From Halopseudomonas sabulinigri (lineage in GTDB: Bacteria; Pseudomonadota; Gammaproteobacteria; Pseudomonadales; Pseudomonadaceae): a DNA stretch of 64,000 bases. The DNA lies in assembly GCF_900105255.1 (NCBI RefSeq), contig NZ_LT629763.1:1798001-1862000 (forward strand), given 5' to 3'. Under the pieces are notes generated by a model. It saw only the letters and a program-made list of their open reading frames with translations, did no database searches and had not been told where the DNA came from. Below are positions 1 to 16,174 of the stretch, piece by piece; the first letter of the stretch is position 1, and every line of letters starts with the position of its first letter. The translations under genes were made by a program, and so were the position numbers.

Positions 1-569
1 AGCACGTCGTTGGCCTTGCTGAACGCGGCCAGCAGGCTGGCATCCTTACCCAACACGGTCAGCAGTTTTTCGTTCGGAATGGTGATCAGCGAGTCAACGT
101 GCTGGCCCAGCTCACGAATACCTTCTTCAGCGATCTGCAGACGCTTGCGCCCTTCGAACGGGAAAGGCTTGGTGACTACAGCCACGGTCAGAATGCCCAT
201 TTCGCGCGCCACTTCAGCGACGATTGGCGCTGCACCGGTACCGGTACCACCACCCATACCCGCGGTAATGAACACCATGTCGGCACCCTGCAATACTTCA
301 GCGATGCGCTCGCGGTCTTCGATGGCCGCTTCACGGCCGATCAGCGGGTTGGCACCAGCGCCCAGACCCTTGGTGACAGCTGAACCCAGCTGCAGGACGG
401 TGCGTGCGCTGACATTCTTCAGCGCTTGCGCATCGGTATTGGCGCAGATGAAATCCACACCTTCTACGTTGTTGACAACCATGTGCTGCAGGGCGTTACC
501 GCCGCCGCCGCCTACACCAACAACTTTGATTACTGCGTTCTGCGGGACGTTATCGATCAGTTCAAACAT
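1..569 (-). CDS. ftsZ: Cell division protein FtsZ (N-terminal part, runs off the window)
   Basis: This is the tubulin-like GTPase that polymerises into the Z ring at midcell. Only the first 189 or so residues are in the window; the 3' part lies beyond base 1. The start is MFELIDN, preceded by an AAGGAGAAGG ribosome site. The tubulin signature GGGTGTG sits at residues 106-112, and the glycine-rich nucleotide-binding stretch GVGGGGGNA is at about residues 18-26. It is the last dcw gene, 92 bp downstream of ftsA, and that gap holds a CGTTT repeat and a short hairpin. Identification is certain from the sequence. Confidence 0.98.
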   Translation of the reverse strand, partial: MFELIDNVPQNAVIKVVGVGGGGGNALQHMVVNNVEGVDFICANTDAQALKNVSARTVLQLGSAVTKGLGAGANPLIGREAAIEDRERIAEVLQGADMVFITAGMGGGTGTGAAPIVAEVAREMGILTVAVVTKPFPFEGRKRLQIAEEGIRELGQHVDSLITIPNEKLLTVLGKDASLLAAFSKANDV

Positions 570-592
570 GACCTTCTCCTTGAGTACAGACT

Positions 593-638
593 CGTTTCGT
601 TTTCGTTTCGTTTACTGCATTTAGCCCGCTTGAGCGGG
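593..638 (-). promoter_or_regulatory. ftsA-ftsZ spacer with pentamer repeat and small hairpin
   Basis: The 92-bp ftsA-ftsZ gap contains four tandem CGTTT-type units on the plus strand (593-613; AAACG on the transcribed strand) and a perfect 6-bp stem, CCCGCT/AGCGGG, with a 2-base loop (625-638). There is no T-run after the hairpin on the minus strand, so it is not an obvious terminator. It lies in the ftsZ leader and could affect mRNA processing or translation. That role is inference. Confidence 0.3.
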
Positions 639-661
639 TCTGCTACTGAAATTGCAAAAGC

Positions 662-1897
662 TTAAAAATTGCCTTGAAACCACTTCTTCACCCGCTCGAC
701 TACCGGCACCTTGGGGCCGCTGTCGCTCGGGCTGCTGCTCTGTTCGCCGTGGTGTTTGATGCCGTAATGCAACAGGCCCACGCTGGTCGCGTAAACCGGA
801 TTGCGCACCACATCGGTCAGCCCCTTGAACTCCTGCGGCATGCCCAGGCGCACCGGCATATGGAAAATCTCTTCGGCCAGCTCAATGGCGCCTTCCATTT
901 TTGCGGTGCCGCCGGTCATAACGATGCCCGCCGGGATCATGTCTTCGAAACCGGAGCGGCGCAGTTCAGCCTGAATCAGGGTGAACAGCTCGTCATAACG
1001 CGGCTCGACCACCTCGGCCAAGGCCTGGCGCGATAGGTCACGCGGTGGCCGCTCGCCGACGCTCGGCACCTTGATGGTTTCTTCCGGGCCGGCCAGCTTG
1101 GCCAGTGCGCAGGCATAACGAATCTTGATCTCTTCGGCGTACTGGGTCGGGGTACGCAGCGCCATGGCGATGTCATTGGTAACCTGGTCGCCGGCAATCG
1201 GAATCACTGCGGTGTGGCGAATAGCGCCTTCGGTGAAGATGGCGATATCGGTAGTACCACCGCCAATATCTACCAGACACACACCCAGTTCTTTCTCGTC
1301 TTCCGTCAGCACCGCATAGCTGGAGGCCAGTTGCTCGAGAATCACGTCTTCCACTTCCAGCCCGCAGCGACGGATGCACTTCTCGATGTTCTGCACCGCG
1401 TTCAGTGCACAGGTCACTAGGTGCACCTTGGCTTCCAACCGCACGCCCGACATGCCCAGAGGCTCGCGCACACCTTCCTGGTTATCGATCACATATTCCT
1501 GCGGCAGGATGTGCAGCACTTTCTGATCCGCCGGAATGGCCACCGCCTGACCGGCATCCAGCACACGCTCGATATCGGCCTGCACCACCTCACGGTCACG
1601 AATCGCGACTATTCCGTTGGAGTTCAGGCTGCGGATGTGATTGCCCGCAATCCCCGCGAATACCGAATGGATCTGGCAACCGGCCATGAGCTCTGCTTCT
1701 TCGATGGCCCGCTGAATCGACTGCACGGTGGACTCGATATTGACCACCACGCCCTTTTTCAGCCCGCGTGAGGGGTGCGAGCCAATACCCACGATCTCCA
1801 GCTCGCCGTCCGCGCCGATCTCGCCGACCAGTGCCACGACCTTGGAGGTGCCGATATCCAGCCCCACTATCATCCTGCTACCCTGCTTGCTTGCCAT
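662..1897 (-). CDS. ftsA: Cell division protein FtsA
   Basis: Actin-fold ATPase that tethers FtsZ filaments to the inner membrane and recruits later divisome proteins. The protein is 411 residues from MASKQGSRMIVGLDIGTSK, with the phosphate-1 loop GLDIGTSK near the N-terminus and the second phosphate loop DIGGGTTDIA further on. The last residues, VERVKKWFQGNF, form the expected amphipathic membrane-targeting helix. The reading frame stays open 22 codons further upstream, but that part is not FtsA-like, overlaps ftsQ and is rejected. The chosen ATG lies 10 bp after the ftsQ stop, with GGAAAG upstream. Confidence 0.96.
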   Translation of the reverse strand: MASKQGSRMIVGLDIGTSKVVALVGEIGADGELEIVGIGSHPSRGLKKGVVVNIESTVQSIQRAIEEAELMAGCQIHSVFAGIAGNHIRSLNSNGIVAIRDREVVQADIERVLDAGQAVAIPADQKVLHILPQEYVIDNQEGVREPLGMSGVRLEAKVHLVTCALNAVQNIEKCIRRCGLEVEDVILEQLASSYAVLTEDEKELGVCLVDIGGGTTDIAIFTEGAIRHTAVIPIAGDQVTNDIAMALRTPTQYAEEIKIRYACALAKLAGPEETIKVPSVGERPPRDLSRQALAEVVEPRYDELFTLIQAELRRSGFEDMIPAGIVMTGGTAKMEGAIELAEEIFHMPVRLGMPQEFKGLTDVVRNPVYATSVGLLHYGIKHHGEQSSSPSDSGPKVPVVERVKKWFQGNF

Positions 1898-1907
1898 AGT
1901 CTTTCCG

Positions 1908-2771
1908 TTACTCCCCCGATTCGACCGGTTCAACTGGCTCGCGCCAGGCCACGGCCATGCCATTGCTGTAGCGCAGATCCACCCGCGCGATCAGTTCCCG
2001 ACGATCCTGTAGCAGCATTTGCTCGACCGTCATGAACCGCTGCATCTTGTCCACCAGATTGTCGCGACCGAGCAGCACTTCAATGCCGTCTTCGGTGGTT
2101 AAAAACCAGCTGCCGCGATCGCGCAGATCCAGCTTGCTGACCACCATGCCCTGTGGCCGCAGCAGGCTGCTGAACTGCTGGTAATGACGCATCACCCGAC
2201 GCTTGGCGCGCTCCGGCCCGTTGAGCTGCGGCAGTTGCGCGAACCGGCTGATATCATCCGGCGCAAACGCCTTGCCTTCATTGTTCAGTAGCGCCTGATC
2301 ACCCCAGCGGGCGATGGGCAGCTGTTCATCCAGGTCAATCACCAGCTTGTCCGGCCATACCCGCCGAACTGAAGCATCTGCGACCCACGGCATCGCCAGC
2401 AGGTCGGCATGCAAGCCGTCCAGATCGATACCCAGAAAGCGTTCGTGCAGGTACGGCTGAATCACCTGCTGCACCGCAGCCCTGTCGATGTACTGCAGCT
2501 CACCCTCTACGGTGATCAGCGCCACCGGGCGGTCCGCCAGGGGCATCAAACGGCTACCCAGCTCATACAAGCCCATGCCGAGCGCGACTAGCAGCAGCGG
2601 CCACATCAACCCTTGCAAGCGTCGGCCGAAGCCGTCAAACGAGGGACGACTGAAGCGGCTGCGCGCGCTAACGCGGGGAGCAGGCGGCGCCACGCGCACC
2701 GCGCCGCGGCTCGACGCTTTGCGTCGTGCTGCCGGCGTGCTGCGAGTCTCGCGTATCATCTGCCCCAACAT
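1908..2771 (-). CDS. ftsQ: Cell division protein FtsQ
   Basis: Bitopic inner-membrane divisome protein that bridges early and late division proteins through FtsB/FtsL. It has 287 residues: a basic cytoplasmic N-terminus (about 1-50), one membrane segment at about 55-70 (LMWPLLLVALGMGLYEL), then a POTRA domain opening with VALITVEGELQYIDRAAVQ and the FtsQ beta domain. A second in-frame ATG four codons later (2759) has a GGGG just upstream and is an alternative start. It sits between ddlB and ftsA with short gaps, in the normal dcw position. Confidence 0.94.
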   Translation of the reverse strand: MLGQMIRETRSTPAARRKASSRGAVRVAPPAPRVSARSRFSRPSFDGFGRRLQGLMWPLLLVALGMGLYELGSRLMPLADRPVALITVEGELQYIDRAAVQQVIQPYLHERFLGIDLDGLHADLLAMPWVADASVRRVWPDKLVIDLDEQLPIARWGDQALLNNEGKAFAPDDISRFAQLPQLNGPERAKRRVMRHYQQFSSLLRPQGMVVSKLDLRDRGSWFLTTEDGIEVLLGRDNLVDKMQRFMTVEQMLLQDRRELIARVDLRYSNGMAVAWREPVEPVESGE

Positions 2772-2784
2772 AGGTGCCCCGTAC

Positions 2785-5142
<2,358 letters not shown>

Positions 5143-5153
<11 letters not shown>

Positions 5154-6216
5154 GGGCGACCTCCAGACAGGCTTTGACCACATCGGTCGTGGCGTTGGGG
5201 GTTGCTTGTTCGCGGGCGCGTTGGGCCATCTCTCGCAGTAACTCCGGTTGATTCATATAAGTTGTCAGTTTTTCAGCCAGCAACGCGCCGCTGAGCTCGG
5301 CCTGCGGCAACAGTTCAGCGCCGCCCCGCTCAGCCAAATAGCGCGCGTTGGCGCTCTGGTGATCGTCAATCGCATGCGGCAGCGGCACCAGAAACGAAGG
5401 TCGGCCAGCAGCAGCCAGTTCACAGACAGTCAGCGCACCAGCGCGGCAAATCACCAGATCGGCCCATTCATAGGCACCAGCCATATCGGCGATAAACGCC
5501 TCAACGTCGGCGCGTACACCCGCCGCCTGATAGGCCTCACGAGCAACCAACAGATGCTGTTTGCCGCACTGGTGTACCACCTGAGGCCGCTGCGCCTGCG
5601 GCAGACGACTAAGCGCATCCGGCAGCAGCGTGTTCAACGGCATAGCGCCCAGACTGCCGCCCAGCACCAGCAAGCGCAGCGGACGATCAGCAGTCCAATC
5701 CAATGCCGGCACCTGAAAAATCTCTTCGCGCACCGGATTGCCCGTACTGCGGCGCCGCTCATCGCCCACAAAGCTACCGGCAAAACCTTCGCAGCGACGC
5801 TTGGCGATACGCGAGAGCAACCGATTTGCCGTACCGACCACCGCGTTCTGCTCATGAATCACCACCGGCGTACCCCGCAACCAGGCAGCCAGCCCGCCCG
5901 GCCCGGTAACGTAGCCGCCGGCACCCAGTACGCAGACCGGTTTCAACTCAGCCAGCAGTTTCAACGACTGAACCAACGCTTTCACAATACGCACAGGGGC
6001 CTTGAGCAGATCCAGCTTGCCTTTGCCGCGCAGGCCTTGAATATCGATGTAGTGAATCGGGAAGCCGGCCTGCGGTACCAGATCAACCTCGATGCCGCGG
6101 CGAGTACCCAGCCAGTGCACGTCGTAGCCCTGATCACGCAACATGCGCGCGCAGGCCAGCGCAGGGAACACGTGACCGCCGGTACCACCGGCCATGACCA
6201 GAAATGTCTTAGCCAT
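5143..6216 (-). CDS. murG: UDP-GlcNAc--lipid I transferase MurG
   Basis: Peripheral inner-membrane GT-B glycosyltransferase that converts lipid I to lipid II. The true start is [20 protein letters not shown] (6216); a 30-codon upstream extension of the frame is rejected. The protein is 357 residues. The GGTGGH loop with catalytic His15 is present, as are the second glycine-rich loop (LVLGGSLGA) and the UDP-GlcNAc site ([18 protein letters not shown]). It overlaps the end of ftsW by 8 bp and the GTG start of murC by 11 bp. Confidence 0.97.
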
Positions 6217-7384
6217 TGGACGCCTCCCGCAGCGCCTGACGGCGCTCCCAGTCGATCCGCAGCAACAGCCCCAGCGACACACAGCAGACCACCAGCGAGC
6301 TGCCACCGTAGCTGAGAAAAGGCAGAGTCAGCCCCTTGGTGGGCAGCAAGCCAATGTTCACGCCAACGTTGATCAGCACCTGCCCACACCACATGATGGC
6401 CAGACCGTAGGCCAGGTAGGCTGAAAACATCAGCCCCGCGCGTTCGGCCCAGAGACCGATGTACAGCGCGCGGATCGCGACAAAAATCAGCAGCGCGAAC
6501 GCGGCCAGCGCACCGATCATGCCCAGCTCCTCCGCCAGCACAGAGAACACAAAGTCGGTGTGCGCCTCCGGCAGATAGAACTGCTTCTGAATACTGTTGC
6601 CCAGACCGACACCCAGCCACTCGCCACGGCCAAAGGCAATCAGCGCTTGAGTGAGCTGATAACCAGTACCGTAGGGGTCGTCCCAGGGGTTGAGGAAACC
6701 GGTCAGGCGCTGCAAGCGGTAGGGCTCGAAGGCGACCAGCAAACCGGCCAGGCCGCCCAGCGAGCCGAACAGCAGCAGGAAGCGGAAGAGCCCGACGCCG
6801 CCGAGAAACAACATGCCGGTGGCAGCGCCCATCAACACCACCGTGGCGCCAAAGTCCGGCTCAATGATCAACAGCCAAGCCATCGGGCCCAACACCATGA
6901 AGGGTTTGATAAAACCAAACCACTGCTCTTTAACCTCATCCTGGCGGTGCACCAGGTAGCCCGACAGAAAAACCACCGCAAACAACTTGGCCAGCTCTGA
7001 CGGCTGCACGTTGATCGGGCCGACGGCAATCCAGCGCCAGCTGCCATTCACTTCACGGCCAATGCCCGGAATCAACACCGCCAACAGCAGGGCAAACCCC
7101 AGGAACAGCAGCGGGAAGCGGAATTGTTCCCAGACCCGCACCGGTACCGCCAGGGTGACCGCCATCGCCAACAGACCAATCAACAGATAAACAATCTGCC
7201 GATTCATGTAATACAGGGGGTCACCCAGGCGGCCCGCCGCGACTTCCATTGAGGCAGAGGTAACCATTACCAACCCCAGCGCGAGCAGGCACAGTGAGCC
7301 GACCAGCAGTGGCAAGTCCATATCGAAACGGCGCTCGCCCAGCAAAGGCGCGCTGGCGTCACGGGCGGTGGCGAGCCAGTTCAT
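6209..7384 (-). CDS. ftsW: Peptidoglycan glycosyltransferase FtsW
   Basis: SEDS-family multi-pass inner-membrane protein that polymerises lipid II at the septum with FtsI. It has 391 residues and about ten hydrophobic segments. Family motifs visible include WRWIAVGPINVQPSELAKL, the loop PEAHTDFVFSVLAEELG, and the C-terminal GLLPTKGLTLPFLSYGGSS. It overlaps the murD stop by 4 bp at its start and murG by 8 bp at its end. Confidence 0.97.
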   Translation of the reverse strand: MNWLATARDASAPLLGERRFDMDLPLLVGSLCLLALGLVMVTSASMEVAAGRLGDPLYYMNRQIVYLLIGLLAMAVTLAVPVRVWEQFRFPLLFLGFALLLAVLIPGIGREVNGSWRWIAVGPINVQPSELAKLFAVVFLSGYLVHRQDEVKEQWFGFIKPFMVLGPMAWLLIIEPDFGATVVLMGAATGMLFLGGVGLFRFLLLFGSLGGLAGLLVAFEPYRLQRLTGFLNPWDDPYGTGYQLTQALIAFGRGEWLGVGLGNSIQKQFYLPEAHTDFVFSVLAEELGMIGALAAFALLIFVAIRALYIGLWAERAGLMFSAYLAYGLAIMWCGQVLINVGVNIGLLPTKGLTLPFLSYGGSSLVVCCVSLGLLLRIDWERRQALREASNG

Positions 7385-8730
7385 ACGCTCAACCTCCCGA
7401 CAGCGGCGGCAAACAGCTGACCGCGCTGCTCAAAGTTCTTGAACATATCGAGACTGGCGCAGGCGGGCGACAGCAGTACCGCATCACCAGACTCAGCCTT
7501 CTCCGCCGCCAAGGACACCGCAGCCTCAAGCGTATCAACCCGGCTCACGTCGACGCCCGCGGGCAATACCGCCGCCAGTTTATCTGCGTCACGCCCCAGC
7601 AAAACCACTGCCCGGCAATACTGCGCACAGGGTGCACTCAGCGGGGTGAAGTCGGCGCCTTTGCCGTCGCCGCCGGCGATCAGCACCAGCTTACCGCCAA
7701 GGTCGCTGCCCAAACCGTTGATGGCGGCCAGCGCGGCGCCCACATTGGTTGCCTTGGAATCGTCAAAATAGGTAACGCCGGCGTGCTCGCCCACCCACTG
7801 ACAGCGGTGCGGCAAACCGGTGAAACGGCGCAAGGTATCCAGCATCGGCTGCATCGGCAGGCCTGCCGCGTGGCCCAAAGCCAACGCGGCCAAGGCGTTG
7901 GACTGATTATGCGCACCGCGCATCTTCAGCTCACTGGCCGGCATCAGGGCGTTGAACTCAAACGCCAGCCAGCTCTCACCTTCCTGCTCGATCAGGCCGA
8001 AGCCTTTAAAGTCAGGGCGCGACAGGCCGAAGGTCAAACACGGCAACTGGTCAGCTACCAGCGGGCGCGACAGCGCGTCATCGCGGTTCACCACGATCTG
8101 TTCGGCGCCGCGGAAAATGCGGTGCTTGGCCAGGTGGTAAGCCGCCAGACCACTGTAGCGGTCCATATGATCTTCACTGACATTAAGCACAGTCGCGACC
8201 CGTGAGTTGAGGCGGTCGGTGGTTTCCAGTTGGAAACTCGACAGCTCCAGCACATAAAGCTCTGCGTTTTGGTCGAGCAAATCCAGCGCCGGTGTACCCA
8301 GATTGCCGCCAACGGCAACCGCCACCCCGGCCGCTGCGGCCATCTCGCCCACCAGTGTGGTTACCGTGCTCTTGGCGTTCGAGCCGGTGATGGCCACGAT
8401 CGGCGCCTTGGCCTCGCGGGCAAACAGCTCGATATCGCCGACGATAGACACCCCGGCCTTGGCCGCTGCCTGCAGGGCTGGCGTAGCCAATGCCACACCC
8501 GGGCTTACCACCAACTCACCGGCAGAGCACAGCAAGGCCTCATCGAGTTCGCCCAGATACAGATCCGCCATGGGTGCAAAACGCTTGAGCTTGTCCAGAC
8601 CCGGGGGATTCTCACGGGTATCGACCACGGCAAACGGCAGACCGCGGCCCGCCAGATAACGGGCGACCGAGAGCCCGCTGCTGCCGAGCCCGACGATAAT
8701 CCGTTGTTTGTCCGTGGTAATCAGTGACAC
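7381..8730 (-). CDS. murD: UDP-MurNAc-L-alanine--D-glutamate ligase
   Basis: Mur ligase that adds D-Glu. It has 449 residues with an N-terminal UMP-binding domain (IIVGLGSSGLSVARYL), a central ATP domain and a C-terminal domain ending LLSPACASLDMFKNFEQRG. The P-loop reads GSNAKST (116-122). The alanine replaces the glycine of the E. coli enzyme, but as I recall the Pseudomonas enzymes share it, so it is a lineage trait rather than a defect. It sits between mraY (10-bp gap) and ftsW (4-bp overlap). Confidence 0.97.
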   Translation of the reverse strand: MSLITTDKQRIIVGLGSSGLSVARYLAGRGLPFAVVDTRENPPGLDKLKRFAPMADLYLGELDEALLCSAGELVVSPGVALATPALQAAAKAGVSIVGDIELFAREAKAPIVAITGSNAKSTVTTLVGEMAAAAGVAVAVGGNLGTPALDLLDQNAELYVLELSSFQLETTDRLNSRVATVLNVSEDHMDRYSGLAAYHLAKHRIFRGAEQIVVNRDDALSRPLVADQLPCLTFGLSRPDFKGFGLIEQEGESWLAFEFNALMPASELKMRGAHNQSNALAALALGHAAGLPMQPMLDTLRRFTGLPHRCQWVGEHAGVTYFDDSKATNVGAALAAINGLGSDLGGKLVLIAGGDGKGADFTPLSAPCAQYCRAVVLLGRDADKLAAVLPAGVDVSRVDTLEAAVSLAAEKAESGDAVLLSPACASLDMFKNFEQRGQLFAAAVGRLSV

Positions 8731-8740
8731 CCAAATATCC

Positions 8741-9823
8741 TCAACGCAGTTTCAGAGTGGCAAGACCGATCAGCACCAGTACCACGGTGATGATCCAGAA
8801 CCGCACGATGACACGCGGCTCAGGCCAGCCTTTAAGTTCAAAATGGTGGTGAATCGGCGCCATGCGGAACACCCGGCGACCGGTCAGCTTGAACGACGCC
8901 ACCTGCACAATCACCGACAGGGTCTCCACCACGAAAATCCCGCCCATGATGAAAAGCACGATTTCCTGCCGCACAATCACCGCAATGACGCCCAGGGCTG
9001 CGCCCAGCGCCAGCGCGCCTACATCGCCCATGAATACCTGGGCGGGATAGGTGTTGAACCAGAGGAAGCCGAGGCCGGCGCCGAGCAGCGCGCCGCAGAA
9101 GATGATCAGCTCGCCGGCGCCGGGAACATAGGGAATCAACAGGTATTCGGCGAACTTGGCGTTACCCGAGAGGTAGGCAAAGATACCCAGTGCTCCGCCC
9201 ACCATCACTGTCGGCATGATCGCCAGGCCGTCGAGGCCGTCTGTGAGGTTGACCGCATTGCTCGAGCCAACGATAACGAAGTAGGTCAGCACCACGAACA
9301 ACGCACCCAGCTGAAATTCGACCTGCTTGAAAAAGGGCACGATCAGTGTGGTTTCCACCGGCGTCTGCGCGTGCAGATAAAGTATTACCGCAGCTGCCAG
9401 ACCAAACACCGATTGCCAGAAGTACTTCCAGCGCGATGGCAGGCCGCGCGAATTCTTCTCGACCACCTTGCGGTAATCATCTACCCAACCCACCGCGCCA
9501 AAGCTGAAGGTAACGCCCAATACCACCCAGACATACAGATTGCTCAGATCGGCCCACAGCAGCGTGCTGATACCGATGGCAACCAGAATCAGCGCACCAC
9601 CCATGGTTGGCGTACCGGCCTTGGACAAATGCGACTGTGGGCCGTCATTGCGCACTGACTGCCCGATCTGGCGAAAACTGAGGGTACGAATCATCCAGGG
9701 GCCCAGGAACAGGGCCAGCGTCAATGCGGTCAGCACGCCCAGAATGCCGCGCAGGGTCAGGTACTGGAATACCGAGAAACCGGAGTAGTACTGCTGGAGA
9801 AATTCGGCAAGTAAAAGCAACAT
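8741..9823 (-). CDS. mraY: Phospho-MurNAc-pentapeptide translocase MraY
   Basis: Inner-membrane enzyme that transfers phospho-MurNAc-pentapeptide to undecaprenyl phosphate to make lipid I. From [15 protein letters not shown] it has 360 residues, the normal length, with about ten membrane segments. Signature stretches include [17 protein letters not shown] with the catalytic aspartates, [19 protein letters not shown], and the HHH motif in [17 protein letters not shown] 12-codon upstream extension is rejected because it would overlap murF. The gap after murF is a single base. Confidence 0.97.
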   Translation of the reverse strand: MLLLLAEFLQQYYSGFSVFQYLTLRGILGVLTALTLALFLGPWMIRTLSFRQIGQSVRNDGPQSHLSKAGTPTMGGALILVAIGISTLLWADLSNLYVWVVLGVTFSFGAVGWVDDYRKVVEKNSRGLPSRWKYFWQSVFGLAAAVILYLHAQTPVETTLIVPFFKQVEFQLGALFVVLTYFVIVGSSNAVNLTDGLDGLAIMPTVMVGGALGIFAYLSGNAKFAEYLLIPYVPGAGELIIFCGALLGAGLGFLWFNTYPAQVFMGDVGALALGAALGVIAVIVRQEIVLFIMGGIFVVETLSVIVQVASFKLTGRRVFRMAPIHHHFELKGWPEPRVIVRFWIITVVLVLIGLATLKLR

Positions 9824-9824
9824 G

Positions 9825-11205
9825 TCAGTTGACCCTGTTTTCGTTATTTTGCGTGTCAACCGCAGCCGCTAGGCCGGCAACAACCTCGTCCATGCCCGCA
9901 CTGCGCGAGCCCTTCACCAGCACCTGGGTGCTGATATCCAGGCGGCCCTTGAGCGCCTCGATCAAATCCTGCTTGCTGGCAAATAACTGTCCGTGCTCAC
10001 CAAAGGCCTGGACTGCCAGGGCGGACAGCGTACCTACCGCATACAGTGCATCTAGCCCCTGCTGGGCTGCATACTCGCCCACTTCACGGTGGCTGGCCTC
10101 AGCCCACTCGCCCAATTCACCCATATCGCCCAACACCAGCACGCGGGTACCCTGAAGTCCGGCGAGCAGGTCGATCGCGGCCTTCACCGAGGCAGGGTTG
10201 GCGTTGTAACTGTCATCAATGATCTGTGCACCAGCAATACCTGGGACGCTATTGCCGCGGCCGGCTACCGGTGGCAATGCGCTCAGACCGGCGCTGATGC
10301 AGTCGAGCGACACACCCGCCGCCAGCGCCGCACCGGCCGCAGCCAGGGCGTTGGCGATGTTGTGCTGACCGCGCACTTGCAGCTGAACCGACACCGCGCC
10401 CGCGGGCGTCTGCAGCTCAAATGCAGGACACCCCTTGGCATCCATCTGAATATTGTCGGCGCGCAGCTGCGCGGTCGGATTTTTCAGGCTGAACGAGCAG
10501 GCAGTGCGCTTGCTGCCGAGCAATTGATACCACTGCTCGAACCAGGGGCTGTCCAGGTTCAGCACCGCCTTGCCGCCGTCTGGCAATTCGCTGACGATCT
10601 CGCCCTTGGCCTTGGCGATACTCTCAGGGCTGCCAAAGCGACCTACATGCGCCATTTCGGCGTTGGTCAGTACACTGATCTGCGGCTTGGCCAGCGTCAT
10701 GGTGTAAGCGATATCACCTACCGCCGCCGCACCCATCTCGATTACCGCGAATTGGTGCTCCGCCTTTAGACGCAGCAGTGTTAACGGCACACCCAGTTCA
10801 TTGTTGAGATTGCCTTCGGTGGCCAGTACCTGGCCAGCCTGGCGCAGAATCGAGGCCAGCATCTCTTTAACGCTGGTCTTGCCGCTGGAGCCGGTAATCG
10901 CGATGACCTGCCCTTGGTAGCTTTCGCGTACCAGCGCCGCCAGCTGGCCCAGCGCCAACTGGCAATCGTGCACCAGCAGTTGGGGCAGCTCGTCATCAAC
11001 CAGGTATTCGACCATGGCTGCGGCGGCGCCGTTATCCCGCGCCTGGGCGACAAAGTCGTGGCCATTGACCCGCGAACCGGCCAGCGCAACGAACAAGCCG
11101 CCCGGCTGCACACCACGGGCATCAATACTTACGCTGTCAAAATGCGTATCTACACTATTCATGGTGGCGGCCAGCGGCTTCAGCAGCGCGGACAGCCGGA
11201 TAGCT

Positions 11206-11213
<8 letters not shown>
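9825..11213 (-). CDS. murF: UDP-MurNAc-tripeptide--D-Ala-D-Ala ligase
   Basis: Last cytoplasmic Mur ligase, adding the DdlB product D-Ala-D-Ala. It has 462 residues. The N-terminal domain contains [18 protein letters not shown], the ATP loop GSSGKTS lies at 108-114, and [15 protein letters not shown] is the typical MurF motif of the C-terminal domain. Its ATG overlaps murE by 8 bp. Confidence 0.97.
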
Positions 11214-14703
<3,490 letters not shown>

Positions 14704-14704
<1 letters not shown>

Positions 14705-15642
14705 CAGCGCTTCTCGGCAATACGCAGCACAGCGCTGCGCGAACGTGGGTTGGCAGCGACTTCGGCCGCCGAGGGTTTGATTGCCTTGCCCACCAGATTG
14801 ACCGACACCGCAATATCGATATCGCGAATCGGCAAGTCGCGCGGCAGCGGCGCGCCTTTGGCTTCACGGCGCATGAACTGCTTGACCAGACGATCTTCCA
14901 GCGAGTGAAAGCTGATCACTACCAGGCGGCCGCCGGGCGCCAATACATCCAGCGCGGCGCGCAGGCCGTCTGCGAGATCATCCAGCTCACGGTTAATGAA
15001 GATTCGAATACCCTGGAAGGCACGCGTCGCCGGGTGCTTACCCTTCTCCCAGGCTGGATTGGCTTCTTTGATAACTGCCGCCAGATCGGCGGTCCGGGTA
15101 AAGGGAATCTGTGCGCGGCGGGTTACCACGGCGCGCGCCATGCGCTTGGAAAAACGCTCTTCACCGTACTCTTTGAGCACGGTGGCGATATCCGCCTCGG
15201 CGGCACTATTAATCCAGTCCGCGGCGCTTTGCCCCAAGCCGGGATTCATGCGCATATCCAGCGGACCATCGTTCAGGAAACTGAAGCCGCGTTCCGGGTC
15301 ATCCAGCTGCGGCGAAGACACGCCAAGATCCAGCAATACGCCGTCGATTTTGCCGTGCAAACCCTTGTCCTTGAGCTCTTGCGCCATGTCGGCAAATGAG
15401 CGCTGCACAACGACAAAGCGGCCGTCTATGGCCGCCAGTTCGTTACCTGTCCGGATGGCTTCCGGATCTTTATCGAAGGCGACCAATCGCCCCTCGGGCG
15501 CCAGCGCAGCAAGCAGCGCGCGGCTATGTCCCCCACGCCCGAAGGTTCCATCGACATAAAGCCCTGCAGGCTTTATCGCCAGCCCTTCCAGTGCTTCGTT
15601 GAGCAACACACTAATGTGCTGATAATTGGCTTGCGCGGTCAT
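14704..15642 (-). CDS. rsmH: 16S rRNA m4C1402 methyltransferase RsmH
   Basis: SAM-dependent methyltransferase (formerly MraW) that modifies C1402 of 16S rRNA. It partners with RsmI, whose gene lies about 1 kb away. It has 312 residues. Motif I is [39 protein letters not shown] and [20 protein letters not shown] are diagnostic. The start overlaps mraZ by 4 bp and the end overlaps ftsL by 1 bp. Confidence 0.98.
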
Positions 15643-16094
15643 AGGCTCAAGGAATGCAGTTCAACCGGCAACTCGCCGGCTTCCTGCGATTCTTCCAGAT
15701 AGGCGCTGGTGGTGGCCGTCCAGGCCTCTTCACTCCAGAGCTCGAATTTATTGATTTGCCCAACCAGCATGACTTTCTTATCCAGCCCAGCGTGTTCGCG
15801 CAGCAGCGGTGGAATAACGAAGCGGCCGTTACTGTCCAGCTCCAGGTCGTTGGCGTTACCAATCAACAGGCGCTGCAGACGTTTGACTGCGGGATTCATG
15901 TTCGGCGCTGAGCGCAATTGCGCTTCAACCGCTTCCCACTCCTGCAAGGGGTAAATCCAGAGGCAACGTTCCTCGAGTGCAATAGTCGCCACCAACTGCC
16001 CGCCACAGGACTCCACCAAGCGATCGCGATAGCGCGCAGGCATCGCGAGTCGCCCCTTGGCGTCCAGATTGATGGCGTTGGATCCCCGAAACAC
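15639..16094 (-). CDS. mraZ: Transcriptional regulator MraZ
   Basis: AbrB/MraZ-fold DNA-binding protein and first gene of the dcw cluster; in E. coli it represses this cluster. I choose the GTG at 16094, preceded by AAGGTG, because [20 protein letters not shown] then follows directly and the protein has the family length of 151 residues. The longer ATG form (16136) would run into the promoter region. Both SpoVT/AbrB repeats are visible: [14 protein letters not shown] and [17 protein letters not shown]. Repeated MraZ boxes lie just upstream, so autoregulation is likely. Confidence 0.95.
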   Translation of the reverse strand: MFRGSNAINLDAKGRLAMPARYRDRLVESCGGQLVATIALEERCLWIYPLQEWEAVEAQLRSAPNMNPAVKRLQRLLIGNANDLELDSNGRFVIPPLLREHAGLDKKVMLVGQINKFELWSEEAWTATTSAYLEESQEAGELPVELHSLSL

Positions 16095-16132
16095 GCTCTT
16101 CACCTTCCCCTTTGGTTTTATGACGCTTGGCG

Positions 16133-16166
16133 CCAATATTTCCCACTTTTATCCACTTCGTACCAC
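16133..16166 (-). promoter_or_regulatory. MraZ operator: 10-bp-spaced boxes
   Basis: On the transcribed strand, GTGG recurs exactly every 10 bases (plus-strand CCAC at 16163, 16153 and 16143), followed by a degenerate TTGG at the next step (16133). E. coli MraZ is known to bind TGGG-type repeats with this 10-bp period. The ladder begins immediately downstream of the predicted transcription start, ideal for repression. Binding itself is inferred. Confidence 0.7.
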
Positions 16167-16174
16167 TTTGGCAC

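Noticed and set aside
7381..8730. MurD P-loop GSNAKST as a damaged active site
   Set aside because: The alanine is shared by Pseudomonas MurD as I recall it, and all other motifs are intact.
8741..9859. Longer MraY starting at 9859
   Set aside because: The extra residues are not MraY-like and overlap the end of murF; MLLLLAEF at 9823 is the family start.
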